Positions 10,576 to 23,464 of a stretch of DNA of 64,000 bases are shown in pieces. The DNA comes from Procambarus clarkii (taxonomy: Eukaryota > Arthropoda > Malacostraca > Decapoda > Cambaridae). Location of the stretch: contig NC_091193.1 of NCBI RefSeq assembly GCF_040958095.1, positions 34,735,430 through 34,799,429 of the forward strand. Reading direction: 5' to 3'. Within the stretch, counting starts at the first letter, position 1; the number at the start of each line of letters is the position of its first letter. Under the pieces are notes generated by a model. That model saw only the letters and a list, made by a program, of their open reading frames with translations, had not been told where the DNA came from and searched no databases. The position numbers and the translations under genes are program-made.

Positions 10576-12010
10576 ATATAGTCAAAGACACTCTTCGAGA
10601 CATCAAGGACTTACTCAAAGACATCCTTTGAGACATCAAAGACATCCTTTAAGACTTCAATGGGACTCTTCGAGATATCAAAAGACACTCTCAAACACTC
10701 AAAAATTTACTCGCATCCTCAAAGTTAATCTCAGAGGCGTAAAAGTTATTCTCGGAGCTATCAAAATTATTCTCGATGTCATCAAAAAGTATTTTCTCGT
10801 TCATCAAAGTTAATCTCTGTCATCAAAGTTAATCTGCAAGATATCTTCGAGACATCAAAGTTACTTTTCATTACATCAAAGACGCATTCAAATACTACCC
10901 ATGTTCTCAGAAGTCATTCTCAAAGTCATCAAAGTTATTCAAAGAGCAAACAAAAGTTATTCTCAGAGTCACTTTCGTTCTTCAGAGAAACTTTCCAAAA
11001 CATCTTTGTTCATCAAAGTTATTCTCAGAGTTAACAAAGGTAATCTCTAACTCACTCTCGTTCATCAAAGTTGTTTCAAAGACATCAAAGGTAATCTCAG
11101 AGTTATCCAAAGATATTCTCATGTCCACAAAAGTTATTCTGAGCTATCAAAGTTAATCTCAAACATCTCCGTTCATAAAAGTTATTCTCAAAGTCATCAA
11201 AGTTATTCTCTAAGACATCAAAGTCATTCTATGAGACATCCTCGTTCAACAAAAACTGTCCTCAGAGCCATCAAAAAGTTAAATACAGTCGTCAAAGTTA
11301 TTCTCTAAGTATCTTTTCGTTCATCAGAGAAGCTTTCTAAGACATCTTTGTTCTTCCAAGTTGTTCTCTAAGACATCAATCTTGTTCTCTAAGACATCAA
11401 AGATGTTCTCTAAATCATAAAAGTTAATCTCTAAGTTACCTTCGTTCGTCAGAGAAACTTTCCAAAACATCTTTGTTCATCAAACTTGTTTTCAACGTCA
11501 TCAAAAGTTAATCTAAGACATCTTTTTTCATCAAAGTTATTTTCAGAGACATCTAAAGTTATTATGTAAGACATAAAAGTTATTCTCAGAGTCATCAAAT
11601 GTTATTCTCGAAGTCATCAAAGATATTTTCAGAGACATCTAAAGTTAATTTCTATGTTATAAAAGTTATTCTCAGAGACATCTAAAGTTAATCTTGGTCA
11701 TCAAAGTTGTTCTCTAAACATCAATGTTGTTCTCCAAGACATCAAAGATGTTCTCAAAAACATAAAAGTTATTCCCAGAGCTATCAAAGTTATTCTCAAA
11801 GTCATCAAAGTTATTCAAAGAGCTAACAAAAGTTATTCTCTAAGTAACCTTTCGTTCATCAGAGAAGCTTTCTAAGACATCTTCGTTCATCAATGTTGAT
11901 CTCTAAGTCACCTTGGTTCATCAAAGAAGCTCTCCTTCTTCCATCAAGTTATACTTTAAGACAACATTGTTGTTCTCTAAGACATCTTCAGGCATAAAAT
12001 TTCTCTCCAA
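10576..12010. repeat. CATCAAAGTTATTCTC-type degenerate repeats
   Basis: The largest block of the arm, about 1.4 kb. Units of about 15-30 bp alternate TCATCAAAGTTATTCTC, GACATCTTTGTTC and GTCATCAAAG. The divergence between units is high, unlike the near-identity between the arms, so the repeat block is old and the arm duplication or its homogenisation is recent. Confidence 0.85.
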
Positions 12011-12129
12011 ATGTAACTAGTTCAGCTTTTCATATCAAACTTACACTTCTGTTAAATATATTTTCTTAGACATTTTACCTTTTAAACTGTTCTCTGAACT
12101 ACACTGTTCAAACCTACGTAACCTATCCT

Positions 12130-12515
12130 CTCCACCCAATGTTACTTAGTTAACGTAACGTTCCTAAACCTAACTTTACCTATCCTAACATAACTTACCT
12201 TACCTATCTTACCTAACTTTACCTATCTTACCTAACTTAACCTGCATAACCTAACTTTACCTATGTTACCTTACCTTACCTATCTTACCTAACCTAACCT
12301 AACTTTACCTATGTTACCTTACCTTACCTACCTTTCCTAACTTAACCTGCTTAACCTATCTTACCTAACTTTACCTATCTTACCTAACTTAACTTTCATA
12401 ACCTAACTTTACCTATCCTAACATAACTTACCTTACCTTCCCTATCTTACCTAACTTTACCTATCCTATCCTAACCTAACTTGTCTTACCTAACTTAATC
12501 TTACATTCCCAAACT
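12130..12515. repeat. Telomere-like CCTAA/TTACC repeat block
   Basis: Short words CCTAAC, TTACCT, ACCTATC and CATAACC are shuffled over about 380 bp. It resembles degenerate (CCTAA)n, the complement of the arthropod TTAGG telomere repeat, but regular 5-bp periodicity is lost. The reverse-complement block is at about 14500-14890. Confidence 0.7.
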
Positions 12516-12629
12516 GATGTATCCTAACTTATCTAGTCCAACCAGACATGCTCTAACTTACATAAGTATTCCTTCTTGTCTTTTGTGTTTCGTCAATCAT
12601 TGTCTCATATTCATTTACTCATTTCATTA

Positions 12630-12975
12630 GTTAATTTCTCAAATGGTCACTTATGCATTTCAAGTGCTATTTGTTAGAGATTGGATATTTAAGCATTTCA
12701 AAGAATTATAATTTCTCAAATGGTCACTTATGCATTTCAAGTGCTATTTGTTAGAGATTGGATATTTAAGCATTTCAAAGAATTTTTGTTATATATGGGC
12801 ATTTACTCATTTCAAGGGATAATTTCTCAAATGGACGTTTTGCATTTCAAGTGTTATTTGTTTAAGATTGGGTATTTAACCATTTCAAAGGTTTTTCTTA
12901 TATATGGGAACTTACTCGTTTCAAGGGTCAATTTCTCAAATGGTCATTTTTGCAGATCAAGGGTTATTTGTTAAA
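12630..12975. repeat. ~80-100 bp direct repeats (TTTCTCAAATGGTCA)
   Basis: Four units start with AATTTCTCAAATGGTCA or GGACG, followed by TTTCAAGTGCTATTTGTTA and ATTTAAGCATTTCAAAG. The first two are about 79 bp and almost identical; the later two are diverged and longer. Confidence 0.85.
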
Positions 12976-13014
12976 GTTCATCAAGTTGCTCATAAGTTGT
13001 ATTTATTATGTTTG

Positions 13015-13260
13015 TTATAATATGTTCTTATTCCCCAACCCCTTAACCTAACCTCTTGTAATCTTAGTGTATTTGGTAGGTTCTAGCTTATGTTCTTATT
13101 CCCAACCCCTTAACCTAACCTCTTGTAATCGTAGTGTATTTAGTAGGTTCTATCATATGTTCTTATTCCCCAGCCCTTTAACCTATCCTTTCAGATGTAG
13201 TTTATTGTGTTTTTGACATATTTGTTGAATATATTATCCTTTTTCCTAACCTTTCAGATG
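13015..13260. repeat. ~60-bp repeats ending the left arm
   Basis: Three to four units with TATGTTCTTATTCCCCAACC, CTTAACCTAACCTCTTGTAA and a GTAGTTTATTG-like end, followed by two CCTTTCAGATGTAG words. They also carry CCTAACC words. Confidence 0.8.
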
Positions 13261-13322
13261 TAGCTTTGTTTCTCCTTTTTGTATATTTTTACTCAAACCA
13301 TCTTTCCTTCTTCACTTTGATT

Positions 13323-13699
13323 CTCCTACTCCTTCTAACCCTCCTTTTCTATCTCTCTCCCTTATTCTCTCTCTTCCTCCCCTCTCTCTCCCTCATTTGC
13401 TCAAATGCTCTCTTGTTTCTCAAATTCAAGTCTTATTGCTCCCATTCTCACACCCTCACTCTCATTCACTTAGTTTTTCTTTTTCTCAATTCAAGTCTTA
13501 GTGCTCCCATGCCCACACTCTCTCTCATTCTCTCTTCTTTGGTCCCATTCTCTTCCGCCCCCTCTCTCTTACTCCTTGCTCTTCTTTCACGCTCTCACTC
13601 CCTAGAGCTCTTGTTTCTCAATTTCAAGTCTTAGTAGATCTGATTCTTTACTATTGTAATTTTTATTAATACTATGATAAAGAATGAACTTATATGTGA
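13323..13699. other. Foldback A loop, pyrimidine-rich
   Basis: The asymmetric centre of the palindrome, 377 bp, and the same length in copy B. The first 320 bases are CT-rich with three diverged copies of a CTCAAATTCAAGTCTTA word; the last 60 are AT-rich. No coding evidence: open frames of Ser/Leu/Phe reflect the CT bias. The long one-sided pyrimidine tract could form triplex or single-stranded DNA. Confidence 0.85.
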
Positions 13700-16600
13700 A
13701 ATCAAAGTAAAGAAGGAAAGATGGTTTGGGTAAAAATATACAAAAAGGAGAAACAAAGCTACATCTGAAAGGTTAGGAAAAAGGATAATATATTCAACAA
13801 ATATGTCAAAAACACAATAAACTACATCTGAAAGGATAGGTTAAAGGGTTGGGGAATAAGAACATATGATAGAACCTACTAAATACACTACGATTACAAG
13901 AGGTTAGGTTAAGGGGTTGGGAATAAGAACATAAGCTAGAACCTACCAAATACACTAAGATTACAAGAGGTTAGGTTAAGGGGTTGGGGAATAAGAACAT
14001 ATGATAACAAACATAATAAATACAACTTATGAGCAACTTGATGAACTTTAACAAATAACCCTTGATCTGCAAAAATGACCATTTGAGAAATTGACCCTTG
14101 AAACGAGTAAGTTCCCATATATAAGAAAAACCTTTGAAATGGTTAAATACCCAATCTTAAACAAATAACACTTGAAATGCAAAACGTCCATTTGAGAAAT
14201 TATCCCTTGAAATGAGTAAATGCCCATATATAACAAAAATTCTTTGAAATGCTTAAATATCCAATCTCTAACAAATAGCACTTAAAATGCATAAGTGACC
14301 ATTTGAGAAATTATAATTCTTTGAAATGCTTAAATATCCAATCTCTAACAAATAGCACTTGAAATGCATAAGTGACCATTTGAGAAATTAACTAATGAAA
14401 TGAGTAAATGAATATGAGACAATGATTGACGAAACACAAAAGACAAGAAGGAATACTTATGTAAGTTAGAGCATGTCTGGTTGGACTAGATAAGTTAGGA
14501 TACATCAGTTTGGGAATGTAAGATTAAGTTAGGTAAGACAAGTTAGGTTAGGATAGGATAGGTAAAGTTAGGTAAGATAGGGAAGGTAAGGTAAGTTATG
14601 TTAGGATAGGTAAAGTTAGGTTATGAAAGTTAAGTTAGGTAAGATAGGTAAAGTTAGGTAAGATAGGTAAGATAGGTTAAGCAGGTTAAGTTAGGAAAGG
14701 TAGGTAAGGTAAGGTAACATAGGTAAAGTTAGGTTAGGTTAGGTAAGATAGGTAAGGTAAGGTAACATAGGTAAAGTTAGGTTATGCAGGTTAAGTTAGG
14801 TAAGATAGGTAAAGTTAGGTAAGATAGGTAAGGTAAGTTATGTTAGGATAGGTAAAGTTAGGTTTAGGAACGTTACGTTAACTAAGTAACATTGGGTGGA
14901 GAGGATAGGTTACGTAGGTTTGAACAGTGTAGTTCAGAGAACAGTTTAAAAGGTAAAATGTCTAAGAAAATATATTTAACAGAAGTGTAAGTTTGATATG
15001 AAAAGCTGAACTAGTTACATTTGGAGAGAAATTTTATGCCTGAAGATGTCTTAGAGAACAACAATGTTGTCTTAAAGTATAACTTGATGGAAGAAGGAGA
15101 GCTTCTTTGATGAACCAAGGTGACTTAGAGATCAACATTGATGAACGAAGATGTCTTAGAAAGCTTCTCTGATGAACGAAAGGTTACTTAGAGAATAACT
15201 TTTGTTAGCTCTTTGAATAACTTTGATGACTTTGAGAATAACTTTGATAGCTCTGGGAATAACTTTTATGATTTTGAGAACATCTTTGATGTCTTGGAGA
15301 ACAACATTGATGTTTAGAGAACAACTTTGATGACCAAGATTAACTTTAGATGTCTCTGAGAATAACTTTTATAACATAGAAATTAACTTTAGATGTCTCT
15401 GAAAATATCTTTGATGACTTCGAGAATAACATTTGATGACTCTGAGAATAACTTTTATGTCTTACATAATAACTTTAGATGTCTCTGAAAATAACTTTGA
15501 TGAAAAAAGATGTCTTAGATTAACTTTTGATGACTTTGAAAACAAGTTTGATGAACAAAGATGTTTTGGAAAGTTTCTCTGACGAACGAAGGTAACTTAG
15601 AGATTAACTTTTATGATTTAGACAACATCTTTGATGTCTTAGAGAACAAGATTGATGTCTTAGAGAACAACTTAGAAGAACAAAGATGTCTTAGAAAGCT
15701 TCTCTGATGAACGAAAAGATACTTAGAGAATAACTTTGACGACTGTATTTAACTTTTTGATGGCTCTGAGGACAGTTTTTGTTGAACGAGGATGTCTCAT
15801 AGAATAACTTTGATGTCTTAGAGAATAACTTTGATGACTTTGAGAATAACTTTTATGAACGGAGATGTTTGAGATTAACTTTGATAGCTCAGAATAACTT
15901 TTGTGGACATGAGAATATCTTTGGATAACTCTGAGATTACCTTTGATGTCTTTGAAACAACTTTGATGAACGAGAGTGAGTTAGAGATTACCTTTGTTAA
16001 CTCTGAGAATAACTTTGATGAACAAAGATGTTTTGGAAAGTTTCTCTGAAGAACGAAAGTGACTCTGAGAATAACTTTTGTTAGCTCTTTGAATAACTTT
16101 GATGACTTTGAGAATGACTTCTGAGAACATGGGTAGTATTTGAATGCGTCTTTGATGTAATGAAAAGTAACTTTGATGTCTCGAAGATATCTTGCAGATT
16201 AACTTTGATGACAGAGATTAACTTTGATGAACGAGAAAATACTTTTTGATGACATCGAGAATAATTTTGATAGCTCCGAGAATAACTTTTACGCCTCTGA
16301 GATTAACTTTGAGGATGCGAGTAAATTTTTGAGTGTTTGAGAGTGTCTTTTGATATCTCGAAGAGTCCCATTGAAGTCTTAAAGGATGTCTTTGATGTCT
16401 CAAAGGATGTCTTTGATGTCTCAAAGGATGTCTTTGAGTAAGTCCTTGATGTCTCGAAGAGTGTCTTTGACTATATTTCTTACATAACGACATATAATTT
16501 TAGTTAGGAACAACGATGAATATGACTATTATAGCGAAGTGAAAGGTTACTTTAGTTAAGAACAGTGTTGGAAAGAGGCTACACCTGACTATTTTAAATG

Positions 16601-19468
16601 AGAGAAGTGATATTTCAGGTAAGAAATGACAAGGAAACATGATGAAGTAACTATTTTTTAGTTGACTGATGAATACTTTAGTTAAGGAAAAAGACAAAAC
16701 ATGACGAGGGAGACTATTTTTGTGCTCCCCAAAGTATAATGTCAGTTAAGAACAGCGATGAAAGATATCTTTGGTTATTTTTTCTTACTTGACAAAACAT
16801 AATTTTAGTTAAGCAAAAAGACAAAACATGATGAACATGGCTTTTTCTGTTGATTGATGGTTAATTTTAGTTATGAAATGACAATGAAACATGAAGAACA
16901 CGGTTATTTTCTGATGACTGGGGAATAAGTTTAGTTAAGAAATGATGAAAGTTATTATTTTTAGTTGATTGACGATGGATAAAAACTAGTTATGAACAGT
17001 TTTGGAAAGTTTCCTTTGACAATTTTTTCTTACTTGATGAAACATAGCGGCTGTTAAGAAAGTGCTGAAAGAAGTTTCCTTTGACAATTTTTAGCTAAGA
17101 GAAAGGTTGTTTTAGTTAAGAACAGTGTTGAACGAGGCTATTTCTGACTATTTTTAGTTGACTGGATAATAAGTTAGTTGAGAAATGAGGAAAGTGACTA
17201 TATTTTAGTTGATTGGCGAAAGATTTTTTTAGTTAAGGAACGTTAGATAGGGGAAAAACCCAGAGAACATATGGGGAACATGGCAAAGAACATATGTAAG
17301 GAAAGTTGATTAATACAGTGAACATGCTGGGAATATGAACTTACAGAGAACATGAAAACATGATAAGGAGAATAGGGATTACAAAGAATGAACAATGGAC
17401 TTGTGAAGAACAAGCTAAGAACATTGAGAACATGAATATTGAGTATAAAAGTTATACAGTGAACATATGATGTGCATGAAAACATGACAAAGAACATAGT
17501 GAACATACGGGGAAAATGGCAGAAAAAATTTGAACTGAGCTTGCTGTGAACATTTATAGAACATGGAATGAACACAGAAAACATGGACAAAATGTGAAGA
17601 ACACAGCTGAATATAGAGAAAATATGCAAATACAGGGGGACAAGAGCTGGAGCTCTGTAACTGACTTGATCTTATTTACTACGTCTGAAATATGACTGTT
17701 TAAAATTTCAGGGGGATTGGACTGTTAGTAGCGAAAATGTGGTCTCTGTCAAATTTGGGTCTTTAATTGGACTCTGATTAATTTCGATCATGAACTGGAC
17801 TCTGAATATTTTGGCACAAAGTAGACTCTGGTGAATTTTGCTAGAAAACTGGACTCTGATGAATTTCGATCAAAAACTGGACTCTGTCAAATTTTCACAG
17901 ATTACAGGACACTGATGAAATTTGCTAGAAAACTGGACTCTGATGAATTTTGCTATTAAAGTAGACTCTGGCGAATTTGAGCATAAACTGGACTCTGCCG
18001 AAAATTGGGTATAAAATGGACTCTGTCAAATTTTCTCAGATTACAGGTCACTGATGAAATTTGCTCTCAAAGTAGACTCTGGCGAATTTCTGTTGATAAT
18101 TGGACTCTGATGAAATATGAGCTTAAAACTGTCTCTGACTAATTTTGCTCTCAAAGTAGACTCTGTTCATTTTTAGGTATAAATTGGACTCTGATGAAAT
18201 ATGAGCTTAAAACTGTCTCTGACTAATTTTGCTCTCAAAGTAGACTCTGTTCATTTTTAGGTATAAATTGGACTCTGATGAAATATGTGCTTAAAACTGT
18301 CTCTGACTAATTTTGCTCTCAAAGTAGACTCTGTTCATTTTTAGGTATAAATTGGACTCTGATGAAATATGAGCTAAATACTGTCTCTGACTAATTTTGC
18401 TCACAAAGTGGACTCTGTTCATTTTTAGGTATAAAATGGACTCTGATGAAATATGAGCTAAAACTGTCTCTGACTAATTTGATCTCAAAGTAGACTCTGG
18501 CGAATTTCTGTTGATAATTGGACTCTGATGAAATATGAGCTAAATACTGTCTCTGACTAATTTTGCTCACAAAGTAGACTCTGACGAATTTTGCTCTCAA
18601 AGTGGACTCTGTTCATTTTTAGGTATAAACTGGACTCTGATGAAATATGAGCTTAAAACTGGGCTCTGTTCAATTTGGTCTTTACAGATGAAATAGCCAT
18701 AAATGGATATAAAACTAAATGTTATGGATAAGTTGTCTGTTTTCCTTAACAAAACATCTAAGACAATATTCTCTGAAAATGGTCCTTTTACAAATTCGGT
18801 CATAAACATATAAATAAACTTCTATGATTATTTGAAACTCTGAAAATAGTTGTAAGGAAATAGGAGGAGAGAGAGAGAGAGGAGGGACGGTCCAGATATT
18901 ATGGAGAAGATAAGATATGATAAGAGGCGACTGGCTGGCTGGGCCTAAGGTAAATAAAGGTGACGCGAGAGATTGCGAGGTAAGGGGGGAGGGAGGGGGT
19001 GTGAGGTACGAACCCCTGAAAACCCTGACTTACACAGGTGATTTTCTAAATTTATATGAATAACTAAGGCTTACATAGACGACTTTTGTAAGTTGAAAAC
19101 ATGTAAAATATGTCCGTAGAGTTCTCATGGAAACCCTAAAGAGCTACATACGTTACTTGAATTTGTTCCATAAGCCCTTAACAAACTTCTAAGTCTCGGA
19201 AATTATTTTTCTCATAAGAAATCCTTACTTTTAAAATCTGTGACTGACAAAATTTACCTGAAAACCCCGACATGCTACACATGAATTTCCAGAAAAAAAA
19301 AGTTACTTGTGGCTCTTACAGTCCACAGGGGTCCTCTGGCCAGAAAAAAAAAGTTCTGTGGCTCTTACAGTCCACAGGGGTCCTCTTGCCAAAAAAAAAA
19401 ATGTTCTGTGGCTCTTACAGTCCACAGGGGTCCTCTTGCCAAAAAAAAAATGTTCTGTGGCTCTTACC
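13700..19468 (-). repeat. Foldback A, right arm
   Basis: Reverse complement of the left arm with the same repeat blocks in mirrored order: about 60-bp repeats, the ~80-bp repeats (14060-14400), the TTAGG-like block (14500-14890), the GATGTCTTAGAGAAC-type block (15040-16490), the GTTAAG block, the GAACATG block (17240-17630), the GACTCTG block (17700-18680), the subterminal segment and the outer T/A-tract repeats (19290-19468). Confidence 0.9.
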
Positions 19469-21304
19469 CCCTACTACTCACCACCACACATACAGGCCTC
19501 CACCACCACACATACAGACCTCCACCACCACACATACAGACCCACCACCACCACACATACAGACCCTCCACCACCACACATACAGGCCTCCATTACCACA
19601 CATACAGACCTCCACCACCACACATACAGACCTCCACCACCACACATACAGACCTCCACTACCACACATACAGACCTCCACCACCACACATACAGACCCT
19701 CCACCACCACACATACAGACCCTTCACCACCACACATACAGACCATCACTACCACACATACAGCCCTCCACCACACACATACAGACCTCCACTACCACAC
19801 ATACTTCCCTCCACCACCACACATACAGACCTCCACTACCACACATACAGGCTTCCACCACCACACATACAGACCTCCACCACCACACATACAGACCCAC
19901 CACCACACACATACAGGCTCCACCACCACACATACAGACCTCCACTACCACACATACAGACCCACCACCAACATACAGCCCACCACCACACATACAGACC
20001 TCCACCACCACACATACAGACCCACCACCACACACACATACAGACCTCCACCACCACACATACAGACCCACACACCACCACACATACAGACCTCCACCAC
20101 CACACATACAGACCCACCACCACCCACATACAGACCCACCACCACACATACAGACCTCACCACCACACATACAGACCCACCACCACCACACATACAGGCC
20201 TCCACCACCACACATACAGACCTCCACCACCACACATACAGACCCCCACCACCACACATACAGACCTCCACCACCACACATACAGACCTCCACCACCACA
20301 TACAGACCTCCACCACCACACATACAGACCTCCACACCACACATACAGACCTCCACCACCACACATACAGACCTCCACCACCACACATACAGACTCCACT
20401 ACCACACATACAGACATCCACCACCACACATACAGACCTCCACCACCACACATACAGACCCCACCACACATACAGACCTCCACCACCACACATACAGACC
20501 TCCACCACCACACATACAGACCCACCACCACACATACAGACCTCCACCACCACACAGGCATACAGACCTCCACCACCACACATACAGACCTGCACCACCG
20601 CACATACAGGCCTCCACCACCACACATACAGACCTCCACCACCACATACAGACCTCCACCACCACACATACAGACCTCCACCACCACACATACAGACCTC
20701 CACTACCACACATATAGACCTCCACCATCACACATACAGACCTCCACCACCACACATACAGACACCACCACCACACATACAGACATCCACCACCACACAT
20801 ACAGACCTCCACCACCACACATACAGACCTCCACCACCACACATACAGACCCACCACTACCACACATACAGACCCACTACTACCACACATACAGACCCAC
20901 CACCACCACACATACAACCTCCACTGCCACACATACAGACCCACCACCACCACACATACAGACCCACCACCACCACACATACAGACCCCCACCACCACAC
21001 ATACAGACCTCTATCACTACACATACAGACCTCCACTACCACACATACAGGCCTCCACCACCACACATACAGACCTCCACCACCACACATACAGACCACC
21101 ACCACCACACATACAGACCTCTACCACCACACATACAGACCTCCACTACCACACATACAGACCCACCACCACATATACAGACCTTCACCACCACACATAC
21201 AGACCCACCACCACACATACAGACCCACCACCACACATACAGACCTCCACCACCACACATACAGACCACCACCACCACACATACAGACCCACCACCACAC
21301 ATAC
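19469..21304. repeat. 22-bp minisatellite array A2
   Basis: Same unit family as 1025-3100, about 83 units. The left edge, CCCTACTACTCACCACC, is a degenerate array unit directly joined to the foldback right end, so the foldback boundary lies inside or at the edge of the array. Confidence 0.95.
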
Positions 21305-21307
21305 AAC

Positions 21308-23464
21308 AAGGCAATAATGCGTGAACGCCATCCTACACCCACTGTAGATGATATGATCTACCGCTTGAATGGTGCAATGTATTCAGCAAGTTAGATTTAA
21401 ACAAGGGCTATCATCAGCTTGAACTTGATGATGAGAGTCGATTCATCACAACGTTTACGACACATCGAGGTCTGTATAGGTACAAGCGCCTGAGTTTTGG
21501 TATCAACAGTGCTGCTGAGGTATTCCAGCACATCATCAGCCAGTATTGCAAGACATACCTAATGCTGACAACATGTCTGATGACATCATTGTTTATGGCC
21601 GTACCCAAGCTGAAGACGACAAAGCTCTTCGTGCAACATTGCAACGCTTACGAGAAAAGAATCTGACGTTAAGCCGAGCAAAGTGTAAGTTCAATCAACA
21701 TAAAATTGAATTCTTTGGACATGTACTTAGTGACAAAGGTCTGTCTCCGGATCCTAAGAAAGTTGCAGATATCAAGAATGCTGCACTCCTTCAACGTCCA
21801 CTGAAGTACATAGTTTTCTGGGAATGGCAAACTACTGTTCTCGCTTCATTCCAGATTTTGCTACCATTACGAAGCCTCTACGTGAGCTGAAGAAAAATGC
21901 ATCATGGTACTGCAGAGATATCGAGCAAAATGCATTTGATGCTGTGAAAGATGCACTAGTAGAGAATGCGACTGCTGCATACTTTGATCCATCAATGGAC
22001 ACTGAGTTAACGGTGGATGCTAGTCCTGTTGGTTTAGGTGCTGTTTTAGCCCAACACAAACCTGGTCAACCAGATTCCAAAGTAGTAATTGCCTACGCCA
22101 GCCGTTCTCTCACAGATGTTGAGCAACGATACAGTCAGACAGAGAAGGAAGCTCTTGCTCTTGTATGGGGCTGTGAACACTTCAATGTGTATCTGCTTGG
22201 TGCACCCTTCACCACGATAGTCACTGACCACAAACCGTTGAGACCATCTTCAATAATCCAAAGTCCAAACCACCAGCTCGCATTGAGAGATGGGCTCTTC
22301 GTCTGCAACCATACAACTTTACAGTGAAATACAAGCCGGGTGCAGGCAATCCCGCTGATTACATCAGTCGACATCCTGCCAACAGTTTCACCATCACCAA
22401 GCATCAGCAAGTTGCCGAGGAATATGTACACTCTGTAACCTGTGATGCAGTCCCTAAGGCTCTCACTCTTGATGAAATCCGTACTGCAACCCTAGAGGAC
22501 CCAACTCTGCAAGCAACAGTGGATGCATTGACTAAGAAAAAGTTTCCACGCATCCCACCCTCAGGAGTTGACCAAGATGCGTTCAAAGGACTTAAACGCA
22601 TCCAGACAGAATTAAGTGTTACGCAACAACGCGACACTGTGCTGCGAGGTACTCGTATTGTCATTCCAGCTGTTCTCCAGCAACGTGCTCTGAAGCTTGC
22701 ACATCAAGGACACCAAGGTCTTGTTAGGACCAAACAGCTGCTACGAGAAAAGGTGTGGTTTCCTGGCATTGATCGTCAAGCAAAGGACATGCATGATGCC
22801 TGTGTCCCTTGCCAAGCTGCAGTGGATACTTCAAGATCAACACCTCTACAACCTTCACCACTACCTGCTGCACATGGACGGAAGTATCGATGGACTTCTG
22901 CGGACGCTACCAACTGGAGAGTACTTGATGGTAGTCATTGATGATCACTCACGTTTCCAGAAGTAGAAATCATCACTTCAACATCTGCAAAGGCTGTCAT
23001 CCCGAAACTCGACAAGATCTTTTCAAATTTTGGCATTCCTGAAGTTGTCAAGACGGACAATGTACCGCCATTCAATGGACAAGACTTCGTCAATTTGCTG
23101 AGCATATCGGATTCAAACACCGCCGTGTGATGCCACTACATCCTCAAGCAAATGGAGAAGTTGAGAGATTCATGCAACCTCTCATGAAAGCGGTACGCTG
23201 TGCTCATGCCGAAGGACGATCCTGGAAACAAGCTATGTATGCTTTTCTCAGGAACTACCGTGCAACACCACATGGAACACTGGGCAAGTCGCCTGGTGAA
23301 CTTTTATTTGGACGTCCTATGAGAATCGCACTACCCGTCATGCCAGCCGAGGTAACGGATAAACGTCTCGCTCAGAAGGATGCACTAGCCAAGGGCAAAA
23401 TGAAAATTGCTCATGACAACGTGCAAAGGAACAATCATAAAGGTTGGAGATACTGTTCTCGTTA
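21308..23464 (+). pseudogene. Ty3/mag-like pol fragment, copy A2
   Basis: Same boundaries as copy A1 (from KAIMRERHP to GDTVLV). Open blocks cover RT through SDDIIVYG, RNase H (21824-22327), the integrase zinc module (22324-22941) and the integrase core end with ANGEVER at about 23150. Frameshifts lie near 21380, 21540, 21825, 22168, 22240, 22880 and 22955. It has GAA where A1 and B1 share a TAA stop (about 22612), so that nonsense change is specific to the first U of each amplicon. Confidence 0.85.

Larger units (their letters stand above)
7690..13322 (+). repeat. Foldback A, left arm
   Basis: Matches the reverse complement of 13700-19468 from the outer GGTAAGAG to the inner CTTTGATT. It is about 136 bp shorter than the right arm because of lost repeat units, for example one 21-bp GACATCCTTTGAGACATCAAA-type unit near 10640. 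The length differences argue that the arms are physically distinct. Confidence 0.9.
7690..19468. mobile_element. Foldback-like giant inverted-repeat element, copy A
   Basis: An 11.78-kb structure with GGTAAGAGCCACAG at the left end and its reverse complement at the right end. Two arms of about 5.63 and 5.77 kb are near-identical reverse complements around a 377-bp loop. The arms are almost wholly degenerate short tandem repeats. This architecture is that of Foldback-class DNA elements (Drosophila FB; the P-superfamily Galileo also has long repeat-rich TIRs). No transposase ORF is visible in arms or loop, so if mobile it is non-autonomous. No clear target-site duplication was found: the left flank is zinc-finger upstream sequence and the right flank is the 22-bp array. 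Confidence 0.75.
1..22310. repeat. Large duplication, copy A (matches 32135-55490)
   Basis: Position 1 onward matches 32135 onward almost base for base, and the order head, U, foldback, U is the same. The match can be followed to 22310, the point equivalent to the N gap in copy B. Differences are mainly single-base indels and minisatellite length. Arm-specific variants in the foldback (for example ttcgcacc in both left arms against a T variant in both right arms) are shared by A and B, so the duplication came after foldback formation. A tandem segmental duplication or an uncollapsed haplotype are both possible. Confidence 0.85.

Noticed and set aside
12170..12510. True telomere or chromosome end
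   Set aside because: Units are irregular, inside an inverted repeat, and flanked on both sides by other repeats.
13266..13634. Leu/Ser/Phe-rich frame across the foldback loop as a membrane protein or transposase
   Set aside because: It is the CT-rich loop read in one frame; the frame changes between copies A and B after single-base differences.
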